Shown: positions 9,822 through 21,353 of the stretch, in pieces
How positions within the stretch are numbered: position 1 is the first letter of the stretch
How the letters are laid out: every line of letters begins with the position of its first letter
DNA from: Lepidurus packardi
Taxonomy: Eukaryota > Arthropoda > Branchiopoda > Notostraca > Triopsidae
Length of the DNA: 64,000 nt
Direction of reading: 5' to 3'
Assembly (NCBI GenBank): GCA_023053545.1
Contig: JAKZAN010000003.1
Span: forward strand, 343,501-407,500
Notes under the pieces: model-generated
The model's database searches: none
Seen by the model: the letters and a program-made list of their open reading frames with translations, nothing else
Told to the model about the DNA's origin: nothing
Position numbers and translations under genes: made by a program

Positions 9822-12421
9822 GAAGACTGATTGTCTGAAATTCAAGACTTCGTACCTCAAATCGGGAAGCAAAGAAAAACATTCGAAGCGTTCAGTAGCA
9901 AGCACGGCGTTTAAACTTTTCGACCCTTTAGGGCTTTTGTCACCCTTCACCGTGCGAGCCAAAATGCTGATCCAGAAGCTTTGGTTGTGTGGCTTGGATT
10001 GGGACGAGCCACTAACTGAAGATTTAAATGAAGAATGGGAGAACTGGCTCTCGGAGCGAAATCTATTGGAAACGCTTGCGGTACCGAGGAAACTTATTCC
10101 GCACCCTGAAGGAGTTCGGGAATTTCACCTACACGTATTTGGAGACGCTAGTGAAGCCGCGTATGGTACTGTGGCATACTTGCGAACTTCCTATCTTGAC
10201 GGATCCCACCACGTGTCCTTCCTCACATCGAAGACTAGAGTAGCGCCAACGAACAGAGTACAACTCCCAAGATTGAAACTGCTGGCTGCTTTAATATCAG
10301 CTAGACTCGCGAGAAATCTTTTGGAAGAATTGCAACTGGAAGAGTCAAAAACAAGAATTTTCTGCTGGACTACATAGACCGTAACTCTTCATTGGATTAA
10401 AGGAGCGGCGAACCACTGGAAACAATTCGTCGCTAACAGAGTAACGGAAACCCAGAATCTTACGGATCCTTCCTGCTGGAGACACTGCCCAGGCGAGGAC
10501 AACCCAGCTGACAAGAACTCAAGAAGAGCGCGTTTGAGCAAATTGATACTGGACGAAAAATGGTGGAACGGACCAGTCTGGCTGAGTCAAGACGAGTCAC
10601 ATTGGCCATCAAAAGAATCCGTTGCGAACGAAGAAGAAACTGAAGGAAAAGAAACTTACGCGTTAAGCGCTGTAACCGCCACCGAAGAAAGAATTGTCGA
10701 CGTGCATAAATTCAGCATGTATTCGAAACCACTACGTTTTGTGGTTAGACTTCTCCGTTTTAAAAGTCTTTGGAGCAAGAACCTGAACAAGACTGGACCC
10801 TTGGAAGCTGATGAATTTGAGGACGCCAGAATGTTCCTAATAAAGCAGGAACAGCGAATAGCTTTCCAATAAGAAATAAAAAGAATCAAAGAACGATGGG
10901 AATTGAGTAGCGATTCAAAACTGAAGAACTTTACCCCATTCCTGGATGAAAAGGGAATCATAAGAATTGGAGGAAGGATTGACGAAGCAGACGTACGATA
11001 TGAAACGAAACATCCCATCCTACTGCCGAAAAATCATTTCTCGGAATTGATCACACGTTATTACCATGTTAAAAAATTACACGCTGGAGTCAATGGCACC
11101 CTCAGCGCGCTTAGAGAAGAGTTTTGATACTCCGCGGAAGGCAACTGGTAAGGGGCTTAGTGAAGTCTTGCGTTACCTGCAGAAGAGCGCTATCGCAGCC
11201 TTACCAGCAACTCATGGCCCCTTTACACCTGGATCGTTTGCAAAAAGCACACCCATTTGAAAAAATTGGACTGGACTTCGCTGGACCCCTCTTCGTATCT
11301 GGACAAGAAGGAAATCAAGAAAAGGGTTACATTTGCATCTTCACATGCACTGTTACCCGAGCTATCCATTTAGAACTTTGCACGTCTATGGATACAGAAT
11401 CCTTCTGGATGGCGCTGAAACGATTTATATCGACAAGAGGACGTTGTGCAGTAATTTACTCGGACAACTCGCGAACGTTCAAGAGGGCGAATAAAGAGCT
11501 GCAGGGACTCTGGGAAAAACTGGAGAAACTCCAGGAAAAAGACGAGTTTAGAACTTACCTGGGATTGCAGAGAATTCGTTGGAAATTCATCGTCAAAAGA
11601 GCCCCATGGTGGGGAGGAATGTACGAAAGACTAGTACGAAGCGTTAAGCGTTACGCAAAACGCTTGGTAAGTCTAGTCTTAATTGGGAACAACTCAACAC
11701 TGCTCTAAAGGAAGTTGAAGCAATGGTCAACTCAAGGCCGCTTACGTATGTGATGGATGACCCTAGAGAACCTGAAGCCATCACACCGGCACACTTTTTA
11801 ATCGTACGCTCCATGGATGGACTGCCTGAAGAACAAGCCACCTCTGCCGCAGGAGTCAACAGTAGCACAGAGAAAATTACAAGAATGCTACGACATAGGA
11901 GACTATTGCTCGAAAGGTTATGGGCCAGATGGGTCAGATGGACCAGATGGACCAAAGAAAACCTTGTTGAACTGAACACTACCAAGAAATGGCGAAAAAT
12001 CGCCAAAGGAATAAAAGTGGGCGACGTAATTCTCATCATGGAAGAGAACAAACCGCGTCTGTCCTGGAAAACGGGCATTGTGAACGCTGTATTCTCCGGC
12101 CGAGACGGGCACGTAAGAACCGCGGAGATAAGAACAACTTCAGGTATTTTTCGCAGAGCGGTGCAACGTCTATGCCCTTTGGAAATTAATATTGAAGAAG
12201 GAAACTTAGCACCCGAATTGGAAGAAAACGAATCAAACACGCAAGACAAGAATTTGGAATTGTCCACCTCAACAAAAGGGCAAGAAAACCTACAAGGAAG
12301 TGAGGATATTGGCATTCCTCACAGTGGGGAGGATGTTCAGGATCCGACTCGGTCAGGCCGACGCGTGCAGAGACCAGTACGATATGATAGAAAAATATTA
12401 GTGAATTTAGCGAGCTTTTGA
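9822..12421 (+). pseudogene. BEL/Pao pol: RNase H, integrase, DUF5641; broken
   Basis: Starts in mid-pol with KRSVASTAFKLFDPLGLLSP, then HLHVFGDASEAAYGTVAYL (RNase H-like), the integrase zinc-binding part (RYYHVKKLHAG, SCVTCRRALSQPY), the core FEKIGLDFAGPLF with D, YSDNSRTFKRAN with D, and PWWGGMYERLVRSVK with E, and the DUF5641 end VGDVILIMEENKPRLSWKTG. Breaks: in-frame TAG near 10375, TAA at 10870-10872, frameshifts near 11120 and 11675. Reverse transcriptase, protease and gag are missing. The acidic C-terminus ends at 12421. Confidence 0.92.
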
Positions 12422-12524
12422 TAATGGATTTGTTTTCTTATTTGAAATGATTGAATGTAATGTGCCATTTAAATTCGAATTCCCGCTTAGAAAGGGGCGC
12501 ACACCACCTAACTGGGGAGTCCTT

Positions 12525-13050
12525 TGTTGGCGGGAAAGCTGTTCATTTGTTCCTTACCTCATGGTTACACAGGAAAGACCTCTCTCACATAGTACAGTTG
12601 CAAATAAAAATTTTCACGTGTATTATTCGAGTTTACCTATTTACTCTCCATTAAGAATAAAGAACAGAAGACTGTATGAACCTTGACCCATGACTTTCTA
12701 TACGGTTAATTGAGGATACTTGACCTTTGCATTCCTTCTTGTCATCAATAACCATGACTAAGACATTACCTGACCTTTCAGAGAATCATCACTTCTGACG
12801 TTAACTGTACGACGGAACTTTTTGACTATATATAGCCTATGTCTAAGACAGCCCGACAGAGTCCAGAACGAACATCTATACAGTCCAAAGAACATCAAGA
12901 CAGTCCAAAGAACATCAAGACAGTCCAAAGAACATCAAGACAATTCACAACGAACATCAATACATCATCTTTCCACTAAAGCCAGTAGTCTTGATAGTGT
13001 CACCTTTTACCTGAAGCTACTTGTTAGGGACATTAATTTGATCCGTAACA
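12525..13050 (+). repeat. 3' LTR of the BEL/Pao element
   Basis: Begins TGTTGGCGGGAAAG after an ACTGGGGAG purine tract and ends ATCCGTAACA, giving TGTT...AACA ends. It carries a TATA box (ACTATATATAGCC, about 12824-12836), AATAAA near 12605 and 12657, and tandem repeats after the TATA box. The base after the LTR continues R2-like sequence, so the element sits in an R2-like copy. Confidence 0.7.
12859..12962 (+). repeat. 20-bp tandem repeat within the BEL LTR
   Basis: Three perfect copies of CAGTCCAAAGAACATCAAGA (12881-12940) flanked on each side by one diverged copy. It lies just downstream of the LTR TATA box, in the expected R region of the transcript. Confidence 0.9.
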
Positions 13051-13142
13051 AGGAACATCTTACGAAAAGGGCTCAAACTACCTCATGACGCACCGAAATA
13101 CTACTTCCATGCCCGTATTCAAGATGGTGGTCTGGGTTTCCC
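13051..13142 (+). pseudogene. R2-like LINE fragment
   Basis: Matches the R2-like element at about 57122-57215 almost base for base (GGCTCAAACTACCTCATGAC, then YYFHARIQDGGLGFP). The FHARI(R/Q)DGGLGF motif follows the R2 reverse transcriptase. Only about 90 bp remain. Confidence 0.8.
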
Positions 13143-13505
13143 ATTTTATGGTTTGACCTTTAGCGCCGATGGTCTGGCACCTGACAAGATGAAAGTAAAA
13201 GCAATCGACGAAGCGGAACAACCACAAGGCCCGGAAGAAGTTGCAAGCTTTCTTGGGATGATAACGTTCTGCAATAGATTCATTCCAGGCGCGGCCACAG
13301 TTGCGGAACCATTGCGCAAGCTCACACGGCAAGGCTCCACATGGACGTGGGAAACTCAAGAAGAGAGGCGCATTCCAAGAGTTGAATAGACGTCTGCGAG
13401 CAGCTACGACACTAGCCTATTATGACGTGGACAAGCAAACCACCATAATCGTAGATGCTAGTCCAAAGGGCCTAGGAGCCCTATTAGTACAAGTATCCAA
13501 AGATG
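13143..13505 (+). pseudogene. Ty3/gypsy pol fragment (RT end and RNase H start)
   Basis: YGLTFSADGLAPDKMKVKAIDEAEQP, EVASFLGMITFCNRFIPG and RKLTRQGSTWTWE are the tail of a Ty3/gypsy reverse transcriptase. After a frameshift near 13370, TIIVDASPKGLGALLVQ is the start of RNase H. It is a different family from the element at 603-3579. Confidence 0.85.
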
Positions 13506-13509
13506 GACA

Positions 13510-13650
13510 ATCCATTATGTCCGATCCATCGAACTTCTTCATGTCGATTCTTGCCTTCCGTATGTGGTTCTTGCTTCTTCGGCTGATTGTAGAAGCCGTC
13601 TCGAACCTATCTTCTTGAGGTGTCGAAGCTCCACTTTCAGCAACAAATAA
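13510..13650 (-). pseudogene. Possible gag-like fragment
   Basis: The minus strand reads QELFVAESGASTPQED...RIDMKKFDGSDIMD. The KKFDGSD-type motif recalls the start of LTR-element gag proteins, but the piece is short and I could not support it further. Confidence 0.25.
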
Positions 13651-13689
13651 TTCTTGGATGCCAACCCCCAAGTAGCACACTTTGGTAGA

Positions 13690-13930
13690 ATGAAGGTCGA
13701 ATTAACGTAATCGACGTTGAAATTCAACGTCGCATTGCGACGTAACCAAATTTTGACAATTGGATGTAACGTCTACGTTATATAGTTGTCGAATTTCGTC
13801 GCTAAAAGTAACGTCGATTTCAAGGCGATGATACATTACTTCGGGTTAACTTTTGCCATGGCTGATTCTTCGTTGCATAAACGTCGAATTTAGTAGATCT
13901 ATGGAACTCCACTTTTAAAGCGATGTAACG
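13690..13930. repeat. Left ACGT-rich subterminal region
   Basis: Contains many ACGTCG/CGACGT words, for example TCGACGTTGAAATTCAACGTCG, split as short inverted pairs, and TTGACAATTGGATGT shared with 41848-41862. Taken as the subterminal region of the outer transposon because it lies just inside the CCCAAGTAGCACA end. Confidence 0.6.
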
Positions 13931-14209
13931 TAACTTGGGTCGACTTACCAAGGAGGATATAACCATTGATAGAAGAATATAACATATTGAGTTATTTTAT
14001 AATGGGGAAGACAGGACGAACCTCAAGTGTCCCAGAAAATTGCATACGACCCCTCCCCCCCCAAAAAAAAAACAAAAAAAAAAACGAGTAGACACGGCCC
14101 TGGAAGCAAGGTTGTCGGGCAAGCAAGCACCGCAAGCGTTGTAGTCTTGTAGATTTTTGTGTATGGAAGACCGGGTAAAATCCAACAGTTTTTCCTCAAT
14201 ACCCGGAAG

Positions 14210-14484
14210 CAGGCCCGTACCCAGGGGGGGTTCGAGGGGCTTAAACCCCCATCGAAAGTTTCCGCAAATGAAAAATATACGTTTTTCTAGCATATGGTAC
14301 TTGAGAAGTTTATTTCAAATTGAGCTTTGGTTTTGTTTGACCGTTTTGAAGCTCGAACAACGCGATAACTTTTCTCCTTTATCGTATCCCCCTTTCCTTA
14401 CCGGAAATATGGTGTACGACAAAAATAGGATTTCAAGTTCTCGGGTTAAAACCCCCCAGAAAAAAAATCCTGGGTACGGGCCTG
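14210..14484. mobile_element. hAT-like MITE with 8-bp target duplication
   Basis: 275 bp with 16-bp inverted ends CAGGCCCGTACCCAGG (14210-14225) and CCTGGGTACGGGCCTG (14469-14484). Flanked by the direct repeat CCCGGAAG at 14202-14209 and 14485-14492. An 8-bp duplication and CAG...CTG ends are typical of hAT elements. No transposase inside, so it must move with a partner in trans. Confidence 0.92.
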
Positions 14485-14492
14485 CCCGGAAG

Positions 14493-14903
14493 CTTAATTA
14501 TAAAGAATGCTCCCTTATGTATTTGATAGATTCGTAATTCTTATTTAAATATTTTTCTTTCCGGTTACATGGCTACGGGGGATATTTTTAATTTCTCATG
14601 AAACTGTCTAAAATGTCGAGCTGCCCAACGCACGGTAGGCTAGACATTTCACACAGTTATGAATTCCAGTACTACACAATAATCTTCTAACTGGTGTTAA
14701 ATTCTTGCAAACTGCATAAGCGCGCTTACCAAATGCCGCTCCTCCCTTTACTGAAGTGCGCGCCTCCCGTGGGATCCGCGCCGCACAGTTTGACAACCAC
14801 TGAGTTACGGTTACAGTGTAACAGTGCTTACAGTGCTTGCCTAGATTTCTGTAACACAGGGCCGTTTTAAGACCTTTACGACCAAAGCAATACTTCAATA
14901 GAC
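14493..14903. promoter_or_regulatory. Upstream region of the TNP2-like gene
   Basis: No coding seen. On the minus strand, CAGTGGTTGTCAAACTG (14802-14786) looks like a lone hAT terminal repeat, but no partner or 8-bp duplication was found. TGTAACAG/CAGTGCTTACAGTGCTT short repeats lie at 14815-14842, just before the gene. A promoter is assumed from position only. Confidence 0.3.
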
Positions 14904-15710
14904 ATGGCAAAACGCGCGTTGAAAGAAAGCGTTGGCAGACGACAACTTTTAAGGAGAGCAGCGGAAGAAATGGATACTCTGATCGTCAACACACCCGACA
15001 ACTGCGATTTGCTGTCTCGAAGTCTTGAAACCCTCTCATCAGTTGTACATTCTCAGCCCCAGTCAGGAAAGCGGTCACGGCATGTGTCATTAACTGAACC
15101 TGTCTTGCAACAAGAAGATAGCTCATCTGTTCCTAATTTCGGCCATCAGGAAACTAGTGACTTTGATATCGTTGATTCAGAAGATGGAAATACTGCGTTT
15201 GAATGCGACGAACACGAAAGATTTGTTGATGATCCTGAGGAGCGTGAATATGGTGAACTCTGCTATCAAGAAATGTTTCAGATAACTCCTTCCGAAGAGA
15301 GTATCAATGAAGATAGTGAAACGCCAAGGGAAGATAAGTTGTTACTTTCTAAGCTTGCGGATTGGGCAGTAGATTGTAATGTACCACGTATGCATGTGGA
15401 TAAACTACTTAAAACATTGCGCGAAGTTCCTTACTTGTCTTTTTTGCCGGCCGATCACCGTTATCTGCTGAAATCCATACGTCGGGTTGAAAGTGAAATA
15501 CTGCCACCAGGAAAGTACTACAGCTTTAAACTGGCAACGAGGCTAAAGCGCAGTTTGGAAATGCTTCCGGATATAAATATACCCAACAAGCTCTTTTTAC
15601 ACGTCAACGTGGATGGATTGCCGATGGCTAAAAGCTCAGGACACTGTTTTTGGCCAATACTAGTGAAGATTTTTAACGTGCCTGTTTTGAAACCCTTCGT
15701 ACACTGTTAA
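14904..15710 (+). pseudogene. TNP2-like transposase, 5' part (interrupted at 15702)
   Basis: ATG at 14904, open for 266 codons until CMC-2 begins. A basic N-terminus (AKRALKESVGRRQLLRRA) is followed by an acidic linker (to about residue 140) and LADWAVDCNVPRMHVDKLLK, LREVPYLSFLPADHRYLLKS and FLHVNVDGLPMAKSSGHCFWPILVKI, the usual N-terminal half of arthropod TNP2-like transposases. The last codons before the stop come from the CMC-2 end. The gene resumes at 37947 in the same frame. No start alternatives are needed. Confidence 0.85.
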
Positions 15711-15900
15711 AAATTTCCCCTTAAAATAGGAGGAAAAAGGCCCCTAAAAGCGGGGGCACCAGATAGGGGCCTTTTTAGCCCCTAAAATTTTAACGGGGGT
15801 TCACTCCTAAAAATGGGGTATATAACTCCTAAAATCGGTAGTTTCTAACTCTCAAAACTAGGGGCATATAAGCCCTACAATTGGTATTTAACCCCCAGAA
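15702..15900. repeat. Left terminal and subterminal repeats of CMC-2
   Basis: After the 13-bp terminus, the motif CCCCTAAAA or close variants (CTCCTAAAA, CTCTCAAAA, GCCCTACAA) recurs about every 20-35 bp down to about 15900. This mirrors TTTTAGGGG/TTTTGGGG variants at the right end. Such arrays are where CACTA-type proteins usually bind. Confidence 0.85.
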
Positions 15901-15904
15901 AGCG

Positions 15905-16275
15905 TTTTTCTTTTTTTTTTTTTTTTTTTTTCCCGCCATAAATCAGCATTTAAATTCTCATATTTTTGGCGGCTAAAATAATATTGGGTATTAGTTTTGA
16001 AGCCGTAAATTTTACTTTCTGATTTTTTTACATTGTCGAATTGAACAAGTCAAACAAAAAATAAATAAAAAAAATCAACAAAAATTTTTTTTCAAAAAAA
16101 CGAAAAATCATTTAAAAAAATACAAAAGATATAAAAGAACTAAAAATCAAGTAAAAAAATCGAACAAGTCAAATATTTAAAAAAATGCAAAAAAACATTA
16201 AGTCAAACTTAAAAAAAATACGAAAAATACAAAAACATGGATACGTAAAAGCTTCAGTAAAAATCACCGTCACCG
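15905..16275. other. AT-rich spacer, no gene seen
   Basis: A long T run (about 15910-15931), then A-rich low-complexity sequence with repeated AAAAATACAAAA-type words. No coding or structured element recognised. Confidence 0.6.
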
Positions 16276-16279
16276 TACA

Positions 16280-18194
16280 TTTATAACACAAATTTCATTT
16301 GTCAAAATCCAACTGCCGAAGCAACATTTTTATGCACCCTGAACGACTGTACGAGTCGTCCTTCAACTCCAGGCATCTTCCTTGAAGGAACAGGACCGTG
16401 GGCTCAATGCCTTTGGCATACGTAATATTGTATACATAATACGTAGCTATTAGGCAAGCAACTGCTTCTGTCGCGTTCGACGGCGTAAGATAGGGCCTTC
16501 CATCGGCTACAAGAGTCAGCGACTGCCCTACAGAAACAATGTAGGGTGTTAACCGTAATGGCTTCTCTTTAATTATCGTAGACAAATCTTCGTGTTCCTA
16601 AGTACATACAAATTAGGGAAGTTTTTTTTATTACAAAATAATACTTCTCGTGGCTCAAAAAAGTCTTCCATTATTGGCAAACTTTTTGCTTGAGCTCAGC
16701 AGTAAGGGCAGTAACTGAAGAACGGCCCTTGACGGCATATCTGTCATTAATTAAAATAAATTAGCCAAAGAATGTACGAATAAAAATTATTCATACCGAA
16801 ATCGGTCAGAATACGTGTGTACTCCGGGAAAAGGAGAACGTCGCGGATTTTTGTTGAAGTCTGTTGCCTCGCAACACGAATAACCTGAGGCATTAGTTTT
16901 CGCCAGTTCTCCCTGAATCTGGCGACAGAACCACCACCAAGGAGTAGATCAAGCTCCAGCAGAAGCTAAATTATGAAAGATTAAAAAATTTGTCCGGTTA
17001 ATACAATTAACTTACAAATATCGCTTGATTTAGGTACGGACAGCTGCTGTTAATATCCTCAATCGATTTTGCTGGCTGTCTCCTAATTGAAGTCTTTCGT
17101 CCTTGGTGAGTCAATTTTAGGAGGATTTTAACCTGTTCTCCAGAGACGTTCTCTTTGTACAGGTCGATCAACATTTTTACGTTGCTTTCATAGGAAGTCG
17201 GGTCATCTGCAAGGAAGGGATAGTTAATGTAACAATTTTCAACTTTATTAAAAATACGAAAGTAAAGCTTTTTAAATAAACAGTAACTTTACTTATTTCC
17301 GTTTCTTGCTCTGTGCTGGCCGACAAGAACTTATTCTTTGAGGGAAATTTTCTTTTTCCTCCACGTTTGCCTTCAAACCTTAACCGCTCCATCCTTCGCA
17401 TCAGCTTGTATTTGATGAATGCCTAAACAAGAAAATGTATTAAATATTTACGGTAATTGAGTAGACTGAAGAATTTTACAGCTGATTCCTTAGCGTCGTT
17501 TTGATCGACAGCCAGAGACGGATATGTCATAACAAGTTGGCGCGCAATGCCCATAAGGGTGTCCGGCTTTGGAAAGTACGTCGGGCACATGGAATCTGCA
17601 ACTTTGCGGACAACGCTGGATAGCTGGGTATGGGTTAGGGGAACCCCTTTTTGCATTTTGCGGTCGATTTCCAGGCCAAAGCATGTCGGAATCGTATAGT
17701 TTACAGGAAGTTCCCTATTCAAAGGCACGTTTCTGACCTCTTCTTCGGAATCTAAATTTGGTAAAACGATTAATTGTTAGCCTATTTTATAAAAAAAAAT
17801 ATACCTGCAGCATCCGTTGATGACGCTCGTAAAGGATCCTCTTGTTCTTCTACAACAATTTCTTCTTGGTACAGATCCTCATTCAAACAATGAATATCGA
17901 ATACATCAACGACAACGTAGTTTTGTGAATTTTCGGAAAAAAACAACGCATTATGCTGTGGTTGCTGACAATAGCAGAATTTGGCACCACGGTCCAGCGA
18001 CCCGGAAAAACTTTGCTTTCACTCTCGAAGTGTGTAATTTGCTTTCCTTCAATAGCACTTTTGAGCACACTACCTTTATGCGACGCTAGAACAATCGCTT
18101 GCTTCAACCTATCTGTATCGTTTGCGTCATCAACCGACGAAAACGAAATTTCAAATTCTCGGTCCCCAATGACCAAAAGTACGGTTTTGATCAT
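16280..18194 (-). CDS. SAMD3-like accessory protein of CMC-2
   Basis: Read from 18194 (ATG, MIKTVLLVIGDREFEISF). Exon pieces give FPGRWTVVPNSAIVSN, then PVNYTIPTCFGLEIDRKM (about 17720-17480), DDPTSYESNVKMLIDLYKE...ILLKLTHQGRK (about 17205-17090), LLLELDLLLGGGSVARFREN and KIRDVLLFPEYTRILTDFG (about 16960-16800), then RLTPYIVSVGQSLTLVADGR, ATEAVACLIATYYVYN and PTVLFLQGRCLEL (16560-16350). The order and motifs match animal SAMD3-like genes found beside TNP2 transposases. Introns are about 50-90 nt. Exon joins were chosen by eye; a full intact reading frame is likely but not proven. Function unknown; DNA binding at the subterminal repeats is a guess. Confidence 0.7.
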
Positions 18195-18585
18195 TTTATG
18201 AATACAAAAAATCACAAGCAAGAACAACACAAAAAATGGATCAACTGTTGTATGGAAAGCACTAGTACAACAGACATATAGTGTGTTCCGTACTAGACAC
18301 GGAAGGAATATTTTTTCATTGTTGCCAAATTTCACTGTTGCCAAGGAATGTTCTCGTCTCGCTAGCCTGCAAACCCAAGCTGGCGTAGGCTTGTGTCCGA
18401 TCCGCTAACCGCTAGTCGGCGTTCCTAAACTTGCAAGTTTATTTGCGGTAATACACTCGCATAACGAAATATAATCTACCGTTTTCCCCAGCCAACCCTT
18501 GAGGGGGGTAAACTCCACAAGCACCACTTTTTTAGCTCACGATTTAAACATTGCTATTCGACTATAAGGACTCGTAAAAATAACT
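18195..18585. promoter_or_regulatory. Shared upstream region of the two CMC-2 genes
   Basis: 391 bp between the divergent ATGs at 18194 and 18586. No coding. It corresponds in position to 7691-8239 in CMC-1. A shared promoter is inferred from the layout; no TATA box assigned. Confidence 0.45.
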
Positions 18586-21353
18586 ATGGAGCTGATGGAC
18601 GAAACGTGTTTTGAATACAAGTGTGAAGTTTCAATATGCAATTTTGTGGCCGCAAACGAAAAACTATTACTTACACATTATAGTGTAACGCGTCGATGTG
18701 AACCAAACTTTCAGGTCACGTGTTTTATACCCAAATGCACGCACAAACGAAAGTTCTTGAGTTTTTACGGTTTATACAAGCACGTGAAGAAAACCCATGG
18801 ACGATTTTTGAACGAAAAGGAAAAGGATGGTAGTACTAATACTGATAGCCAAACTCGTCTAGAAACGACACTAGCAAATGGTACCACAATTTTTTTCAAT
18901 AATCACTCCCGCATATGCATTTAATGCTATATCTTAACAGGCGTTGAGGGCTCCTTCGATGGAAACTTCGAGCCACATACCTCTAATGCTGTAAACACGA
19001 GGGATAAGGAATTGCCATCACTAGAAAGGGCATCAGCAGAGTTTGTCCTGAAGATGTTGGAAGATAGGAAATTAAATCAGACCGATCTGGAAACGATTAT
19101 GGACGAAACACAGAAACTCGTAACACTAGCATTAACACAGGTCTTGGAAAACGGACGTAAATCTTTAATGGATGACACCGGTAGTCATGCGTCCATGTTA
19201 AATATGCACTCTTCCGAAATTCTGCCAAACTTGTTCCAACATCTTCGATCCCAAAATTCTCGCGTAAAGTATTTCGTTACTAAACTCGGAATGGTGCAGC
19301 CAATGAAAGTACATCTTCCCTTAGTTTCTGAGCAGTTTGCGGAAATACGCAAAAAAGACAATCAAATTCGGCGGAACAATTATACTTACGTTCCCTTGCT
19401 CCATACTTTATCAAAGGTACTCAATAATAGAGAGGTATACGACAATATTGTGAGCATAAAGGAAAAAGTCCCTGGGCCTTTATTCGAGATTCGAAGACGG
19501 AACGGAAGACTCGGTTAACCAGTTCTTTCGAGAGCATGAAATTGTTCTTCAGCTTCATCTGTATCTGGACGAAGTGGAACTATGCAATCCACTTGGAAGC
19601 AAAAAACACAAACTTGTTTTTGTTTACTTCTGCATTGGCAACCTTCCCACCAAATTCCGTTCAAATTTCAAACAAATTCACCTGCTCGCGATATTTTACA
19701 ACGATCTTGTCAATATCTATGGAATAAACAAAATGCTAGAGCCTGTGGTCCAAGACTTGAAGAAACTAGAAGACGGAGTAGAAATGCAAGTTAACGGCCA
19801 AAGAAAGAAGATATTTGGCACACTGGTAGCTGTTTCAGCAGACAACCTTGCAAGTCACGTTATTGGTGGTTTTAAAAAAGGGTTTTCTAATACCTTCCGC
19901 ACGTGCAGAACGTGCTTCGCTACACGTGAAGATATGCAGACAAAATTTACCCATGGGGAATTACCGGAAAGAACCAAAGAAGAACATAGTTTGCAGTGTG
20001 ATGGCTTGACGACAGACGGTGCAAATTATTTTTCTAAGTTATACGGCATTTGCTTCAACTCCGTGCTCAATGAACTAAAGCACTTCCATGTCATCGGAGG
20101 ATTAGTGCCCGATACTATGCACGATATTTTAGAAGGATTCCTTGGACTAACGGTCTCTGAGCTTCTTTTGCGATGTATTGCAAAAAAAAGATATTTCGAA
20201 CTCGATCAGCTAAACTTCGCCATTTCCAACTTCGCGTATGGAAGTAGCGAGACTAAAGACAAACCCTCCACCATAGAGCTGGGACATCTTAAGAAGAAAA
20301 AGCTACGACAGAGTGGTGCACAGCTCTGGCTTCTGGCGGTAATGCTCCCGCTCTTAATTGGAAAGTGTGTGCCGAAGACCGACAAAGCATGAAACTGCTT
20401 TACTATCCTGCTCGAAATTTGTCAACTTGTTTTTCAAGACGCTATTTCAGAGGGGGAGTTGTTCATCTTAGAATCCTTAACAGACGAATACCTGACACTC
20501 TTCAAATCAGCATTTCGGAGAAGCATTACCCCAAAGCAGCACTTTTTAGTGCACTACAGCGCTTACATTCGCCGTTTAGGACCGCTTGGCTCTTTCTGGT
20601 GTATGCGGTACGAGGCCAAGCATTCCTATTTTAAACGTCTATTACGAAAAATAGGCCAGTTTAAAAATCTTCCCTGGACACTAAGTCTCAGGCACCAACA
20701 ATGGCAGTGCAAGAATTTTCTCACTGGACAGCACTTGTTAGAAAATGACGTAATTTCGTCTCCGAAATGTTCAACAATGCAGCTTTCAGGAGTCAGTAAC
20801 GCTGGTACGTTCTAATATAAAAGAAAAATAACTTGTTCTGTAATTAACCTGCAAATTTTCATTAGGGCAAATCGCTAGTTTTTATGGAATGAACGACATT
20901 ACTGGAAAAGTGATAAGGTTTCCATGGATAAAGCGAGGCTGTAACCTATACAAGTGCGACGACAGTCTCCTACTTTGTCCCCTGCAGGGCTCGAGACAGT
21001 GCCAGTTGTGATTGCTCTTGGACATATACAGGTTCCGTGGGGTATATGCTTTTCGTTGCCGCTTGATGGACACGGATAGTTACGATAATCATCTACAAGC
21101 ATACATTGTTAGTCCTCGAAAAGATTCTTTTGATATCGTAATTACACCGTACGATCTCACTGATTATAGAATTCGTCATCTCCACATGCGGAAAGATTTT
21201 TTAAATGAAACTTACCCAAAGAAGATTAAGACGAGATATTACGTGGTTTCAAAAACCAAATTGCCCATTCCTGTACACGAAGCCATCTATTTGCGAGTTA
21301 CATCTTTGCTTAGTTTCTTCATGTTTTTATTTATCCACACATGTTCGTTGTGA
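18586..21353 (+). pseudogene. TNP2-type transposase of CMC-2, broken twice
   Basis: Exon 1 (18586-about 18890) has two C2H2-like fingers (CEVSIC...THY and CFIPKC...HVKKTH). The next exon starts after AG near 18940 (VEGSFDGNFEPHTS). A 1-nt frameshift in the A run near 19467 separates it from LYLDEVELCNPLGSKKHKL, DNLASHVIGGFKKGFS, FRTCRTCFATREDMQTKF and LVPDTMHDILEGFLGLTVSE. A TGA at 20390-20392 replaces the Trp kept in CMC-1 (EKWQCF), after which NCFTILLEICQLVFQD, FWCMRYEAKHSYFKRL and the tail RKDSFDIVITPYDLTDYRI follow in frame or after an intron. Probably inactive in this copy. Confidence 0.88.

Noticed and set aside
11644-12315. 223-codon minus-strand frame opposite BEL integrase
   Set aside because: Shadow of the plus-strand DUF5641 region, which has clear homology.
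14786-14802. A complete hAT element ending at this lone terminus
   Set aside because: No partner terminus, no transposase and no 8-bp duplication were found nearby.
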